Of a stretch of DNA of 64,000 nucleotides, positions 17,709-26,109 are shown one piece after another (position 1 is the first letter of the stretch; each line of letters opens with the position of its first letter). A program made the position numbers and the translations under genes. This DNA comes from Bacteroidota bacterium (GTDB lineage: Bacteria; Bacteroidota; Bacteroidia; Cytophagales; Cyclobacteriaceae). Below the pieces are notes generated by a model that ran no database searches, was not told the DNA's origin, and saw nothing but the letters and a program-made list of their open reading frames with translations. The stretch spans positions 178,321 to 242,320 of the forward strand of contig JAFEAM010000017.1 of assembly GCA_018266395.1 (NCBI GenBank), read 5' to 3'.

Positions 17709-18650
17709 TTACTTGACGACTACGTATACTGCCTGTCCTGAATGTCCAGAAGGCGCCAAAAAAGTGGAAATCATATTTTTCCAATAAACTGGTATGCGCA
17801 CGCCAGTGTCAGATGTTTGAAAACCTGCCATATGCACATCTTGGCCTGAGACAAATATTGAGTTTACTTCAGTATTAATTAAACTAGATGCAGTTGGGGT
17901 GTTGTTCTTCCAGAAAGTTGCAGCGGATTTGGTAATAGTTTGGTAACCTCCAATATATACGTCTCCTCCAATAACGAATATGCATGATGCACTACTATAA
18001 GTAGCACCACTTGTCAAAGGTAGCGCAGTTTCATTTCCATTCTTCCAAAGAACCGCTCCATTATCGTTCCCCACAATGTAAACATCTGAGCCACTTACAT
18101 AGATACCAGACGCCTGGGACATTGAGGAAGTCTTTGGGAGAATTGTCTCTACGCCGTTCTTCCAATAGACCGCATCAGGATAGTCATATCCGCAGGCATA
18201 TACATCGGTACCGGAGGCAAATATGCCCAAGACAACTGAATTTGTCTTAAAGGGTAACTGTACAATGGATCCGTTCTTCCAGTAAATCGGACTGTTTCCA
18301 GTGTCAACTTGATCCCCGGCGATATACACATCACTACCTGAAACAGACATGCTGTATATGCGGGCCAAAGATCCATTGAAGGTAAGCATACTCATGTTAT
18401 TATTCTTCCAAAATGCTGGCAGTCTGTCTGTCAAGGTGTTTCCGGCTAAATAGATGTCAGTTCCCGAAACAAATCCTGAAGTTATGTCAGGTGTTGAATT
18501 TGGAATAATTGACTCGACTCCATTCTTCCAATAGGCTGCATCGAAATTATCGCTCCCAATCACATAAACCACTGGTTCCGTTTTCGTGCCGTCCTTTGAG
18601 CAGTTGAACAATAAACTTGTTATCAGCAGGATAAGTAAGAGATGTTTCAT
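17709..18650 (-). CDS. Secreted lipoprotein of YWKNG repeats
   Basis: A 313-residue protein when started at 18650, giving a lipoprotein signal (LLLILLITSLLFNCSKDG). The rest consists of about seven units of roughly 40 residues. Each pairs a Gly-Ser/Thr-Asp-V/I-Y-x-x-G core (SGSDVYIAGDQ, SGTDVYACGYD, SGSDVYIVGND) with A-x-Y/F-W-K-N (PIYWKNGS, AVYWKNGV, AVLWKNGN). The spacing suggests a seven-bladed beta-propeller tethered to a membrane. No catalytic motif is visible and I know no function for the family. The gene looks more AT-rich than its neighbours, which could reflect acquisition or relaxed selection. An upstream in-frame ATG at 18680 overlaps the promoter and is rejected. Confidence 0.8.
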   Translation of the reverse strand: MKHLLLILLITSLLFNCSKDGTKTEPVVYVIGSDNFDAAYWKNGVESIIPNSTPDITSGFVSGTDIYLAGNTLTDRLPAFWKNNNMSMLTFNGSLARIYSMSVSGSDVYIAGDQVDTGNSPIYWKNGSIVQLPFKTNSVVLGIFASGTDVYACGYDYPDAVYWKNGVETILPKTSSMSQASGIYVSGSDVYIVGNDNGAVLWKNGNETALPLTSGATYSSASCIFVIGGDVYIGGYQTITKSAATFWKNNTPTASSLINTEVNSIFVSGQDVHMAGFQTSDTGVRIPVYWKNMISTFLAPSGHSGQAVYVVVK

Positions 18651-18677
18651 GTCTGTTTGGGTATGACCGAGTGTTTG

Positions 18678-18685
18678 CAAACATA
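18678..18685 (-). promoter_or_regulatory. -7 promoter element for the YWKNG lipoprotein
   Basis: Minus-strand TATGTTTG matches TAnnTTTG exactly, 27 bases before the ATG at 18650. Confidence 0.5.
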
Positions 18686-18981
18686 TGCACGGATTAGAAT
18701 GTTATTTTTGGCATTTGTACTTCTTTATTACATCAATTGAAACCCTGATTAGATACTTCTTTCTAGTTAGAAACGGACATTTCCGTTCCCCGTTGGGGGT
18801 TTGATTTTTTGAACTACGAAGATTTCTCAATGGATATTACATCCTGAGGGCATGGATTTAAATCATTATGATCTGGATAAGTTCTCAAAGTCTATTTGCT
18901 GCAAGAGCTTCTACGAATTACAGCAGGTTCGAAAGATTGCTTGATACATAACTTGGTCCTGTGATGGAGTTTGGGCATCAA
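18686..18981. other. Intergenic stretch with two small adjacent hairpins
   Basis: No convincing gene is visible. AACGGA-CATT-TCCGTT (18772-18787) is followed directly by CCCC-GTT-GGGG (18788-18798) and then GTTTGATTTTTT, so a plus-strand terminator-like structure exists, yet no plus-strand gene ends within 1 kb upstream. A small RNA end or chance structure are both possible. Confidence 0.35.
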
Positions 18982-19278
18982 CTAACCCCCAGCCACTGCT
19001 CCGATCACCAGGAAAGGTTCTTCTCCGTTTATCACTTTATCCGGTAATCGAGTTCCCGGTTCTGCAAGGGAGAGGTCTTCACCACATGCATAGAATCTCA
19101 GGAAAGGACGGCGCTTTTTTGTCGTGTGATCGCGGATCGTTCCCGTCAACATGGGATAGTATTGTTCAATGGAATCCAGCACCGATGCAATTGTGGCATC
19201 TCCGGACACTTCCAGCTGCATCTCCGATCCGATCATCGCCAGGTTGCGGAGATGGTAAGGGAGTACTACACGAATCAT
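18982..19278 (-). CDS. MoaD/ThiS-family ubiquitin-like protein ending in Gly-Gly
   Basis: A 98-residue beta-grasp protein. The start [16 protein letters not shown], the central [15 protein letters not shown] helix, and the end [10 protein letters not shown] fit the MoaD/ThiS fold with the free C-terminal diglycine needed for adenylation and thiocarboxylate or conjugate formation. Its ATG overlaps the stop codon of the upstream propeller gene by four bases, so the two are made together. No moaE, thiG, moeB or other E1-like gene is nearby, which argues against a dedicated molybdopterin or thiamine role. The partner is a protein with Asp-box repeats. The function is unknown. A sulfur-carrier or protein-modifier role in the cytoplasm is inference. 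Confidence 0.85.
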   Translation of the reverse strand: MIRVVLPYHLRNLAMIGSEMQLEVSGDATIASVLDSIEQYYPMLTGTIRDHTTKKRRPFLRFYACGEDLSLAEPGTRLPDKVINGEEPFLVIGAVAGG

Positions 19279-20462
19279 GGAATCACCTGCACTTCAACTG
19301 AGCAAACGGAAGGAAGGTTTTGAACAATGGGGTTCCAGTTGTCGCCGCCATCTGCAGATCCATAGACTTGGCCGCCTGTAGTGCCGAAGTAGATTCCGCA
19401 GGGATCCATGGTGTCAACTGCCATCGCATCGCGCAGAATGTTCACGTAGCAATCTTTTTGTGGAAGTCCCTTTGTAAGCGCTTCCCACTCATTGCCACCG
19501 GAGCGGCTCCTGTACACGCGCAGTTTTCCATCCGGCGGGAAATGCTCAGAGTCGCTCTTGATGGGAATCACGTAGACGGTATTGGGCTCATGGGCATGTA
19601 CATCTACCACAAATCCAAAGTCGGACGGCAGGTTGCCACTGATCTCGTACCAGGAGTCGCCGGCATCGTCGCTACGCATCACGTCCCAGTGTTTCTGCAT
19701 GAACAGCACTTCGGGACGGGAAGGATGGTTTGCGATGTGATGGACGCAATGGCCCACCTCGGCATGAGGATCGGGGATGTAGAGAGAGGAGAGACCTTTG
19801 TTGATTGGTTTCCAGGATTTTCCACCGTCATCGGTTCTGAAAGCACCGGCTGAGGAGATGGCTATATATATACGTTGTGGATTTTTTTGATCCAGGATGA
19901 TAGTGTGCACAGCCATGCCACCGGCACCAGGCGCCCACTGTGCGCCGGTCTTGTGCCCTCGCAGCCCTGATAATTCTTTCCAACTGCTTCCTCCGTCAGT
20001 GGATTTGAAAAGGGCGGCATCTTCCACACCTGCATAAACGGTGTTGGGATCTGTAAGTGACGGCTCCATGTGCCACACCCGCTTGAACTCCCAGGGATGT
20101 TGCGTGCCATCGTACCATTGGTGGGTTGTGAGAGGCTTGCCGTCTGTATCTGACACATCATATGCAAATTTGTTGCTTTCCGTTACGGGCATTCCTTGAT
20201 CGTTCGTGGTAGGTTCACCGGGTTTGAAGCCGGGCTGGAACCAGGTCTTGCCGCCGTCATCAGATCGTTGTACAATCTGACCGAACCATCCGCTGCTCTG
20301 GGATGCATAGATCCGGTTCGGGTCGGCAGGCGATCCTTTCATGTGATAGATTTCCCATCCTGCAAAGAAGGGACCGCTTACATCCCACTTCAGTCGCTTT
20401 GCATCCGAGGTGAGGACAAATGCACCTTTCTTGGTGCCCACCAGTACGCGTACTCCTTTCAT
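19275..20462 (-). CDS. Asp-box (BNR) six-bladed propeller, sialidase-like, cytoplasmic
   Basis: A 395-residue protein with six Asp-box motifs ([72 protein letters not shown]), which fits a six-bladed sialidase/YCF48-like propeller. No signal peptide is visible (start [20 protein letters not shown]), unlike most BNR proteins in this window, so it probably stays in the cytoplasm. Catalytic sialidase residues cannot be assigned. The four-base overlap with the MoaD-like gene downstream points to a joint function. I recall this pairing in other phyla but know of no characterised role. Confidence 0.85.
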   Translation of the reverse strand: MKGVRVLVGTKKGAFVLTSDAKRLKWDVSGPFFAGWEIYHMKGSPADPNRIYASQSSGWFGQIVQRSDDGGKTWFQPGFKPGEPTTNDQGMPVTESNKFAYDVSDTDGKPLTTHQWYDGTQHPWEFKRVWHMEPSLTDPNTVYAGVEDAALFKSTDGGSSWKELSGLRGHKTGAQWAPGAGGMAVHTIILDQKNPQRIYIAISSAGAFRTDDGGKSWKPINKGLSSLYIPDPHAEVGHCVHHIANHPSRPEVLFMQKHWDVMRSDDAGDSWYEISGNLPSDFGFVVDVHAHEPNTVYVIPIKSDSEHFPPDGKLRVYRSRSGGNEWEALTKGLPQKDCYVNILRDAMAVDTMDPCGIYFGTTGGQVYGSADGGDNWNPIVQNLPSVCSVEVQVIP

Positions 20463-20851
20463 GTTATTTCTGTTTTGGTTTCTGGATCAGGGTTGAAGTT
20501 CAATTTATGAATTGCATCTCGAAAGTCACCAGCAGACCGTGTGTAAATTACATTCAGGCAATTTCATAACTTTAATAACCCCATCCAGTCTCTATGCCAT
20601 CCCTGATTCCGGGTTACGAGTAGGCGTGGGATATCAAAGAATCTGAATTGGAGCGTGGCAACCGCCAATCAAATCAATGGTGAGATGATTTAACCAGACT
20701 GACTGTCTACCGATTGGGATAGGCCTTCAGAATGCCCTTTAGAATCAAAGCAATGATTGAGTTGCCTGCCAGGCGATGTTGAAGCAATAAGAATTATAAA
20801 GAAGTCCGTAAGGCTTAGCCGCTGGGCTTAGGTTACTCCCAAGAAATCGAA
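20463..20851. other. 389-base intergenic region with a gene relic
   Basis: No full gene is visible on either strand. The only recognisable coding trace is a nine-codon TIR-family start at 20594. Near 20810-20832 there is a short direct repeat of GGCTTAG. The rest looks unstructured. A near-consensus promoter-like TAAATTGA for the propeller gene lies at its left end. Confidence 0.5.
20594..20623 (+). pseudogene. Nine-codon relic resembling a TIR-TPR gene start
   Basis: The frame reads MPSLIPGYE and then TAG. This matches position by position the start of the intact TIR protein at 23340 (MSSLVPGFE, then YDIFISYRQKDN), with M, S, L, P, G and E identical and I/V and Y/F conservative. The following bases do not continue the family in any frame, so the rest of the gene seems deleted. 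Chance similarity cannot be excluded for nine codons. Confidence 0.4.
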
Positions 20852-21595
20852 TCAGAATCCGCTAACGGATATACCGAATGTCATGGAACTCATGGTAGTC
20901 ATGTCCGGACCTTTACCTGCTTCAAACATAGGGGAAAGATTGAAGTAGCCGAACATGCTGAAGCCCCCGATTCCAATACGCGAAATAATGCCGTACCGGA
21001 ACTGATTCATACCATGCCACTGCTTGTCTTTCAGGGATTTGTTTTCACCAAACTCACGGTAGTCCAGTTTGGTGAATGAATCATAAAGTACGCCTACACG
21101 CCCACCGATTGACACACTTAGGCTTCTTGCAATGTCTTCAGGATTGGTATCATAGCGCAACTCAAGGGGTATTTCTAGGTAGTTGTTTACGATCATCGAT
21201 CTCTTGATCGTCGCAAATTGATGCAGGTCATTTGCAGATACCAGCGGGAAAGTCCCGTCCGTATTGGCAGTAGGACTAAGAGTATAATAGTTGGTCATTT
21301 TCCAGCGCTCGAGGCTGAGGCCGATTCCAGGGACAAGACTTACGTTCGATTTAAAAAGTCGCAGTGGGTACTGGTAATAGACATTAAATGTGCGTGAGCC
21401 CCAGAATCCAGGGGACCAATTGGCAGGTCTGGTTCCAGAAGAGACATTAATTCCTAGTTCAATCATTATGGATCCGGGGATATCTGGACGAAAGCTCTTC
21501 TTAGCTGGTTGTTCCGATTTTTCGGAAGTTTCCTGGGCAAAGGAAGCAGAGCATACAAAGACAAGAAGAAGTCCGGCAATCCGGCGTAAAGTCAT
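20852..21595 (-). CDS. Outer-membrane beta-barrel protein, porin/PorT-like family
   Basis: A 247-residue protein from the ATG at 21595, with a signal peptide (MTLRRIAGLLLVFVCSASFAQ). A short charged linker rich in Ser, Glu and Lys precedes alternating hydrophobic strands (FNVYYQYPLRLF, IVNNYLEIPLELRYD, ARSLSVSIGGRVGVLYDSF, QFRYGIISRIGIGGFSMFGYFN). The end, MTFGISVSGF, has a terminal Phe as expected of outer-membrane barrels. This matches the small OMP beta-barrel families of Bacteroidota. Ligand and function are unknown. An in-frame ATG 96 bases upstream (21691) would add residues with no signal character and lies upstream of a strong promoter, so it is rejected. Confidence 0.83.
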   Translation of the reverse strand: MTLRRIAGLLLVFVCSASFAQETSEKSEQPAKKSFRPDIPGSIMIELGINVSSGTRPANWSPGFWGSRTFNVYYQYPLRLFKSNVSLVPGIGLSLERWKMTNYYTLSPTANTDGTFPLVSANDLHQFATIKRSMIVNNYLEIPLELRYDTNPEDIARSLSVSIGGRVGVLYDSFTKLDYREFGENKSLKDKQWHGMNQFRYGIISRIGIGGFSMFGYFNLSPMFEAGKGPDMTTMSSMTFGISVSGF

Positions 21596-21616
21596 ACACT
21601 TTGAATTAAGAAGGCC

Positions 21617-21646
21617 CAAAAATAGCGTTTTTGACTTAGGGGCAAA
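21617..21646 (-). promoter_or_regulatory. Promoter of the barrel-protein gene (TTTG-N18-TAnnTTTG)
   Basis: On the minus strand TTTG (21646-21643), an 18-base spacer and TATTTTTG (21624-21617) form a nearly ideal Bacteroidota promoter. It ends 21 bases before the ATG at 21595 and fixes that start. Confidence 0.7.
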
Positions 21647-21727
21647 ACCTCGACTTTTTGCAGAGTAGATTAAAGCATTAAATTTGCGCACTGTTTTAAC
21701 GAAAAAATGGTTGAGGCAGTATAAAAA

Positions 21728-21801
21728 GGGCCTGTAGCTTAACTGAATAAAGCATCTGACTACGGATCAGAAGACTCGGGGTTTGAATCCCTGCAGGCTC
21801 A
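21728..21801 (+). tRNA. tRNA-Arg (anticodon ACG)
   Basis: A 74-base cloverleaf: acceptor GGGCCTG pairs with CAGGCTC (one G-T pair), the D stem is GCTT/AAGC, the anticodon stem is TCTGA/TCAGA with loop CTACGGA (anticodon ACG, read as ICG after deamination), and the T stem is CGGGG/CCCTG with loop TTTGAAT. Discriminator is A and CCA is not encoded. A terminator follows 22 bases later. Confidence 0.93.
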
Positions 21802-21823
21802 CAGTTTAGTAACTCCGATTATG

Positions 21824-21856
21824 AAGTCCCGGCATGCTGGGACTTTTTCATTTTTT
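21824..21856 (+). terminator. Intrinsic terminator after tRNA-Arg
   Basis: AAGTCCC pairs with GGGACTT around the palindromic core GGCATGCT, followed by TTTTTCATTTTTT. This is a classical rho-independent terminator for the tRNA transcript. Confidence 0.8.
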
Positions 21857-21949
21857 GAATTCAGGCGAAAATCCAACCCACCTGAATCATGTCTCCAGCA
21901 GACTTCAAAATTGATCATTGATTATTCATTATTGGATATTCCTTCCCTG

Positions 21950-23014
21950 CTACCCCACCACCTTCGCCAGCAATCTCCTCGCATTTCCTCCTGCTACTTT
22001 CCGCGCTTCTTCATCTGAAAGACCTTTGGCTTTCAGCGCCCCTATCCATTTGGGCAATTCGTCATAGCTCGCCAGTACAGGCTTGAAGTTCCCGTCCATG
22101 TCGGTACCGAGCCCCACATGGTCAATGCCAGCCGCGTCGATCAGTCTTTTGATGTTGTCAATAAATTCGTCAAAGCTTTTGTTGAAACCGCTGGGCCATG
22201 CGCCAATGACTCCTCCTGTGGAGGCGATCACTTTGGCATGTTCGGCTGTGATCGCACGCTTGGCCAGTGGCCGGTCGCCCTCCATCTGCAGGATGCTGTG
22301 TGACAGCAGGAGAGGAGTGTCTGTCATGCCGGCCACTGCTTTAGTGGTTTCATAAGTAGCATGTGCAAGATCAATCAGTATCTTCAGTTTATTCATTCTC
22401 CGGATGGCCTCCTTGCCTTCCGGCGACAGCCCATTGTGCTGCGGTACCTCGGTCTGGAGGTCACCAAGTTCATTGGGATGATAATGGACGATCTGAACGG
22501 AACGCACGCCATCTTGGTACATCTCCTCCAGTTTGCCGACATCACCTTCGAGGGAGTCACCTCCTTCAACGCTGATGAAAGCTGCCGTCTTACCAGTCTT
22601 AAAGGCCATGTCGAGGTCCGATGATTTCCTTGCTTGAATGATTCCGTTGGCTTTCCAAATTTCGGTCAAGAGATTCAGTTGGCGTTTGTATTCAAGCCAG
22701 CCTTCGCCTTTGGCGTAGTTGCCATTGGGCTTAATGCCGGTAGGGGTCCGTTGCAACACCTTCATATCTGCCACCAGGCTAAAGAAGGCCCCCGACAGTT
22801 TACCTGTTTTCATTGCATTTAGCGTACTATTAAGCATCGCGGCACCCGGATCTTCGGGGGTGTTCCTCGCATAGAAGGCTCCTGGATGCGCGTGAAAATC
22901 AAAGGTGAGGTAATCGCCATCAGCTAACTTTTCATGGCTCCATAGATAGTCATTGGGTAAGACTAAGGCGCCGGCCAGCAGTCCGGAGCTTTGAAGGAAT
23001 TGTCTGCGTCTCAA
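21950..23014 (-). CDS. Membrane (renal) dipeptidase, M19 family, Tat-type leader
   Basis: A 354-residue zinc dipeptidase. The start MRRRQFLQSSGLLAGALVLP looks like a twin-arginine or lipobox-free export signal. Metal-site motifs are present: FDFHAHPG, ISVEGGDSLEGD (bridging Glu), LIDLAHATYETT and LLSHSILQ, then GLGTDMDGNF. It should hydrolyse dipeptides, including those with D-residues, in the periplasm. The start codon is TTG at 23014; an in-frame stop two codons upstream leaves no earlier start. It faces tRNA-Arg and its terminator and diverges from the TIR gene. Confidence 0.92.
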   Translation of the reverse strand: MRRRQFLQSSGLLAGALVLPNDYLWSHEKLADGDYLTFDFHAHPGAFYARNTPEDPGAAMLNSTLNAMKTGKLSGAFFSLVADMKVLQRTPTGIKPNGNYAKGEGWLEYKRQLNLLTEIWKANGIIQARKSSDLDMAFKTGKTAAFISVEGGDSLEGDVGKLEEMYQDGVRSVQIVHYHPNELGDLQTEVPQHNGLSPEGKEAIRRMNKLKILIDLAHATYETTKAVAGMTDTPLLLSHSILQMEGDRPLAKRAITAEHAKVIASTGGVIGAWPSGFNKSFDEFIDNIKRLIDAAGIDHVGLGTDMDGNFKPVLASYDELPKWIGALKAKGLSDEEARKVAGGNARRLLAKVVG

Positions 23015-23339
23015 AGTTCAGGTTTTGTCTGAAGCTACGCATTTGAGGGTTGACTTCACAATGGGTTGATTTTGTCGCAGTATAATGTGCAATGTTTTGC
23101 GGAATAAGGTTTAGGTGTAGATCCGGGGTGACTTTTGGGCCACATGGTCACCAACCTTAACAACTCCTAACTATAAAGAGTAAGTAGTAGAGGGAGACAC
23201 GGAATTAAGGACATCCGGTGCCATGAAATTTCGCAAATCGCCATCTGAAATAACTATATTTGATAACACACCCCTTGTGTATGAGCATACCGGCCGAGCT
23301 GAAGGAGAGCGGGTGTTACACTCAAACACTACCCGCAGC
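23015..23339. other. 325-base divergent intergenic region
   Basis: It lies between the M19 dipeptidase (minus) and the TIR gene (plus). The TIR promoter element at 23255 is the only clear signal. A GGTGAC / GTCACC inverted repeat with a 14-base spacer sits near 23127-23152 and could be an operator, but support is weak. The in-frame ATG at 23223 lies upstream of the promoter and is not used here. Confidence 0.4.
23255..23262 (+). promoter_or_regulatory. -7 promoter element for the TIR-TPR gene
   Basis: TATATTTG matches TAnnTTTG exactly, 77 bases before the ATG at 23340 and downstream of the alternative ATG at 23223. Confidence 0.45.
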
Positions 23340-26006
23340 ATGTCATCCCTTGTCCCAGGCTTTGAGTACGACATATTCATAAGCTACCGGCAGAAGGATA
23401 ACTTGCCTGCTGGCGGATTTGGACAGTCGTCCGGCTACAAGTGGGTCAGCGAGTTTGCCGCTGCGTTGCGTACCGAACTTAACTCCATCCTGAAGGAGGA
23501 GGTTACCATCTACTTTGACGAGAATCCTCATGACGGCTTGCTTGAGTCTCACCACGTGGATAAGAGTCTTGAGGGCAAACTTCGCTGTCTGATTTTTCTG
23601 CCGATACTCTCTCACACGTACTGCGATCCCCGGAGTTATGCGTGGAGTAATGAGTTTCTGGTGTTCTGCAGGCAGTCCGCCAGTGACCATTTTGGTCTCG
23701 ACATAAGGCTACCCAACGGCAACGTGGCAAGCCGCATCTTACCTGTTCAGATACATGACCTGGATCCTTCTGACCAGGTGTTGTTTGAAACCACGACGGG
23801 CAACCCATTGCGCTCTGTTGAGTTCATCTACGCGTCCCCTGGTGTGAACCGGCCGTTGACGCCGATGGACAATAAGGGTGATAACTTTCACAAGACTTAT
23901 TACAGGGACCAGATCAACAAAACAGCCAACGCTATTGCCAATTTGTTAAAGGTGATGACGGGCTCGAGCCATGCTCCTGTTGCAAGGCAAAAGGAAACTG
24001 TCGAGCCGAAAGTTGATGCTCGTCCTGAGCCTGCAGGGTTCTGGACTGAGCTGATCCGTCGCAATGTGCTAAGGGCGGGATTTTCCTATCTGGTGATTTC
24101 ACTGTTGATTTACCAGGTGGGGCTTTATCTCACACCTGTACTCAGGATTGAGGACAGGACCATGAGTGCAGCTCTTTTGCTTATGCTGTTGGGCCTGCCG
24201 GTGGCCATGGTGCTGGCGTGGTTTTATGAATTGAGTCCTTATGGAATCATTCGTACTGATGATCCGCTTTCACTGAGCAATCCATATCCGCCTCAAAGAA
24301 AGAAACCCCTTACACAGGGCACGATGCTCACAGCGCTCTTTGGCGTTCTTTTGCTTCAGCTGATCTATTATCACTTCATTCGACCTCAGCCGGTGCAACC
24401 AGAGGTGGATGCAAACGGTAATAGCAGGATATCCATCGCAGTTTTGCCCTTCGAAAACCGCAGTCCTGATATCGCGGATAAATACATCGCCGATGGCTTA
24501 ACGGATGACATCATTAACAGACTGACTGTAGTGCATCAATTGAGGGTTGAACTCCATCCCAATGTGCAGGTCTACCAGGGTAATGCGCTTCCCGTTGAAG
24601 AGATCGCGAGACAGCTGCAAGTCATGACTATCTTGACCGGCAGCGTACAACGGCATGAACGGGACATTATTATTCGCGCACGGCTTATCGATGCCAGGAC
24701 CAGCGAATATTTGTGGGGCAATACGTTCTACCGTACCATGGATAACATCGTGGGCATGCAGGCAGAACTGCCAAGGATTGTGGTAGATCAGCTTAAGATC
24801 AGGTTGAGTACCCTTGAGAAAACCAGATTGAATCTGGTCGAGACGGATAATGCAACAGCCTACGATCATTATTTGCGAGGTCGCAGTCTGTATTACAAGT
24901 ATTCACCTGCCTCGAACGATTCTGCCATTCAAGAATTCAAAAAGGCTATTGCTCTTGACGTCAAGTACTCGCGCGCGTGGGCTGGATTGGGAGATGCTTA
25001 CAGCCAGATGAACATGCGCTTTGGGCGTGGGATCAGCTGGCTGGATTCAAGCGTAGCTTGCGGTAAGGCGGCGATTCAACTGGACTCAACGAAATTATAC
25101 AAAGATGGCTCTCCGGAGGCGGCCCGTTATCTCTCAGAGAGCTACAAGGCACTGGCAAATGCATACAGCTACAAAAAGCAATATACACGCGCTTTTCCTT
25201 TGCTTGTAAAAGCGGTGCAGCTGGACCCCAGCAACGAAAGGGCGGTTGGAAATCTGGGTACGAACTACATGCTCAGAAATGATCTTCCAAATGCGCTGAA
25301 GTGGGAGAAGAAGGCAGTCGGGATGAATCCGAAGAATTGGATCCCGTACCAGATAGTGGGCTGGACGTATCGGCTATTGGGAGACCTGCCGCAGGCTGAA
25401 TCCTGGTTCACCAAATGCATCGAACTCAAGCCTACGATCTGGGATACCTATGAGCTACTGGCCTACACGTACATCGGACAAGGGAGGAGTGATGAGGCTA
25501 TTAAGCTGGTGCCGAAGGTCCTTGAAATCGATAAGGAAGATCCGAGGGTGCTGGAGAAGGCGGCGTTGATTTCACACTATGCTGGTGACAAGGAACGCGC
25601 CAGGCTATTTTACCAGATGTCAATTGACAAGAATGACTCCTACAAGGATGATCCCAATACGCTCTCTCCGTTAGGGTTGGGACAGCTGCTATTGGAGGAA
25701 GGCAGGAGAGTCGATGCCGATGTGTACCTGACCCACTTCATGAACATGATGCAGCAGGAGATTGACAACGGCTCAGAGAGTTATGAACCACGCATCTTCA
25801 TTTCTGCCGTCTACGCCATCCGCGGCAACCGCGCTCTTTCACTGGAGTGGCTGCAAAAGGCAGTAGATGCAGGCTGGATGGATCACATGCAGGTTACTCA
25901 AGGGCCTTTTTTTGCGAAGTTTAGAGCTGACGCGGCTTTCCTTGCTCACGTGGAACTTGTCAGACGCAAGGCTGGCCTGATGCGTAAGTTGGTTGCTGAC
26001 GACTAG
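23340..26006 (+). CDS. TIR - transmembrane - FlgO/TolB-like - TPR signalling protein
   Basis: An 888-residue protein. Residues 1-210 form a TIR-like domain: EYDIFISYRQKDN at the start, then VTIYFDENPHDGL, CLIFLPILSHTYC and SYAWSNEFLVFC, in which Glu105 sits where the NAD-cleaving Glu of active TIR domains lies. Three hydrophobic segments follow at about 245-340. Next is a domain with ISIAVLPFENRSPD, IADGLTDDIINRL and VQRHERDIIIRARLIDA, as in the FlgO/TolB-N-like modules of adenylate-cyclase-type proteins. At least six TPR units fill 500-800. The TIR part is cytoplasmic by inference. Start at 23340 is preferred because family members begin M-S-S-L-x-P-G-x-E and a promoter precedes it. The role (stress signalling, defence or NAD sensing) is not known. 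Confidence 0.85.
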   Translation: MSSLVPGFEYDIFISYRQKDNLPAGGFGQSSGYKWVSEFAAALRTELNSILKEEVTIYFDENPHDGLLESHHVDKSLEGKLRCLIFLPILSHTYCDPRSYAWSNEFLVFCRQSASDHFGLDIRLPNGNVASRILPVQIHDLDPSDQVLFETTTGNPLRSVEFIYASPGVNRPLTPMDNKGDNFHKTYYRDQINKTANAIANLLKVMTGSSHAPVARQKETVEPKVDARPEPAGFWTELIRRNVLRAGFSYLVISLLIYQVGLYLTPVLRIEDRTMSAALLLMLLGLPVAMVLAWFYELSPYGIIRTDDPLSLSNPYPPQRKKPLTQGTMLTALFGVLLLQLIYYHFIRPQPVQPEVDANGNSRISIAVLPFENRSPDIADKYIADGLTDDIINRLTVVHQLRVELHPNVQVYQGNALPVEEIARQLQVMTILTGSVQRHERDIIIRARLIDARTSEYLWGNTFYRTMDNIVGMQAELPRIVVDQLKIRLSTLEKTRLNLVETDNATAYDHYLRGRSLYYKYSPASNDSAIQEFKKAIALDVKYSRAWAGLGDAYSQMNMRFGRGISWLDSSVACGKAAIQLDSTKLYKDGSPEAARYLSESYKALANAYSYKKQYTRAFPLLVKAVQLDPSNERAVGNLGTNYMLRNDLPNALKWEKKAVGMNPKNWIPYQIVGWTYRLLGDLPQAESWFTKCIELKPTIWDTYELLAYTYIGQGRSDEAIKLVPKVLEIDKEDPRVLEKAALISHYAGDKERARLFYQMSIDKNDSYKDDPNTLSPLGLGQLLLEEGRRVDADVYLTHFMNMMQQEIDNGSESYEPRIFISAVYAIRGNRALSLEWLQKAVDAGWMDHMQVTQGPFFAKFRADAAFLAHVELVRRKAGLMRKLVADD

Positions 26007-26109
26007 TTAGGCAGCACTTCCAGACTTTGAAGTACTTGTTATGAAACCCCATCAGCAATTAAAGTCAACTTTGCCGCAAGTTTTTTTCCATATGTTATGG
26101 TGTACAGTC

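Noticed and set aside
18982-19278. MoaD-like gene considered as part of molybdopterin or thiamine synthesis
   Set aside because: No moaE, moaA, thiG, thiF or moeB is adjacent, and the gene is coupled to a propeller protein instead.
20810-20832. GGCTTAG repeats in the 389-base gap as an attachment site or transposon end
   Set aside because: They are short direct repeats only, with no inverted ends, transposase or integrase nearby.
23223-23339. Upstream ATG for the TIR protein adding 39 residues
   Set aside because: The extension resembles nothing, a promoter element lies inside it, and family members start at the ATG equivalent to 23340.
23340-26006. TIR protein as part of a known anti-phage island
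   Set aside because: Neighbours are a dipeptidase and a protease; no helicase, nuclease, reverse transcriptase or other defence partner is visible.
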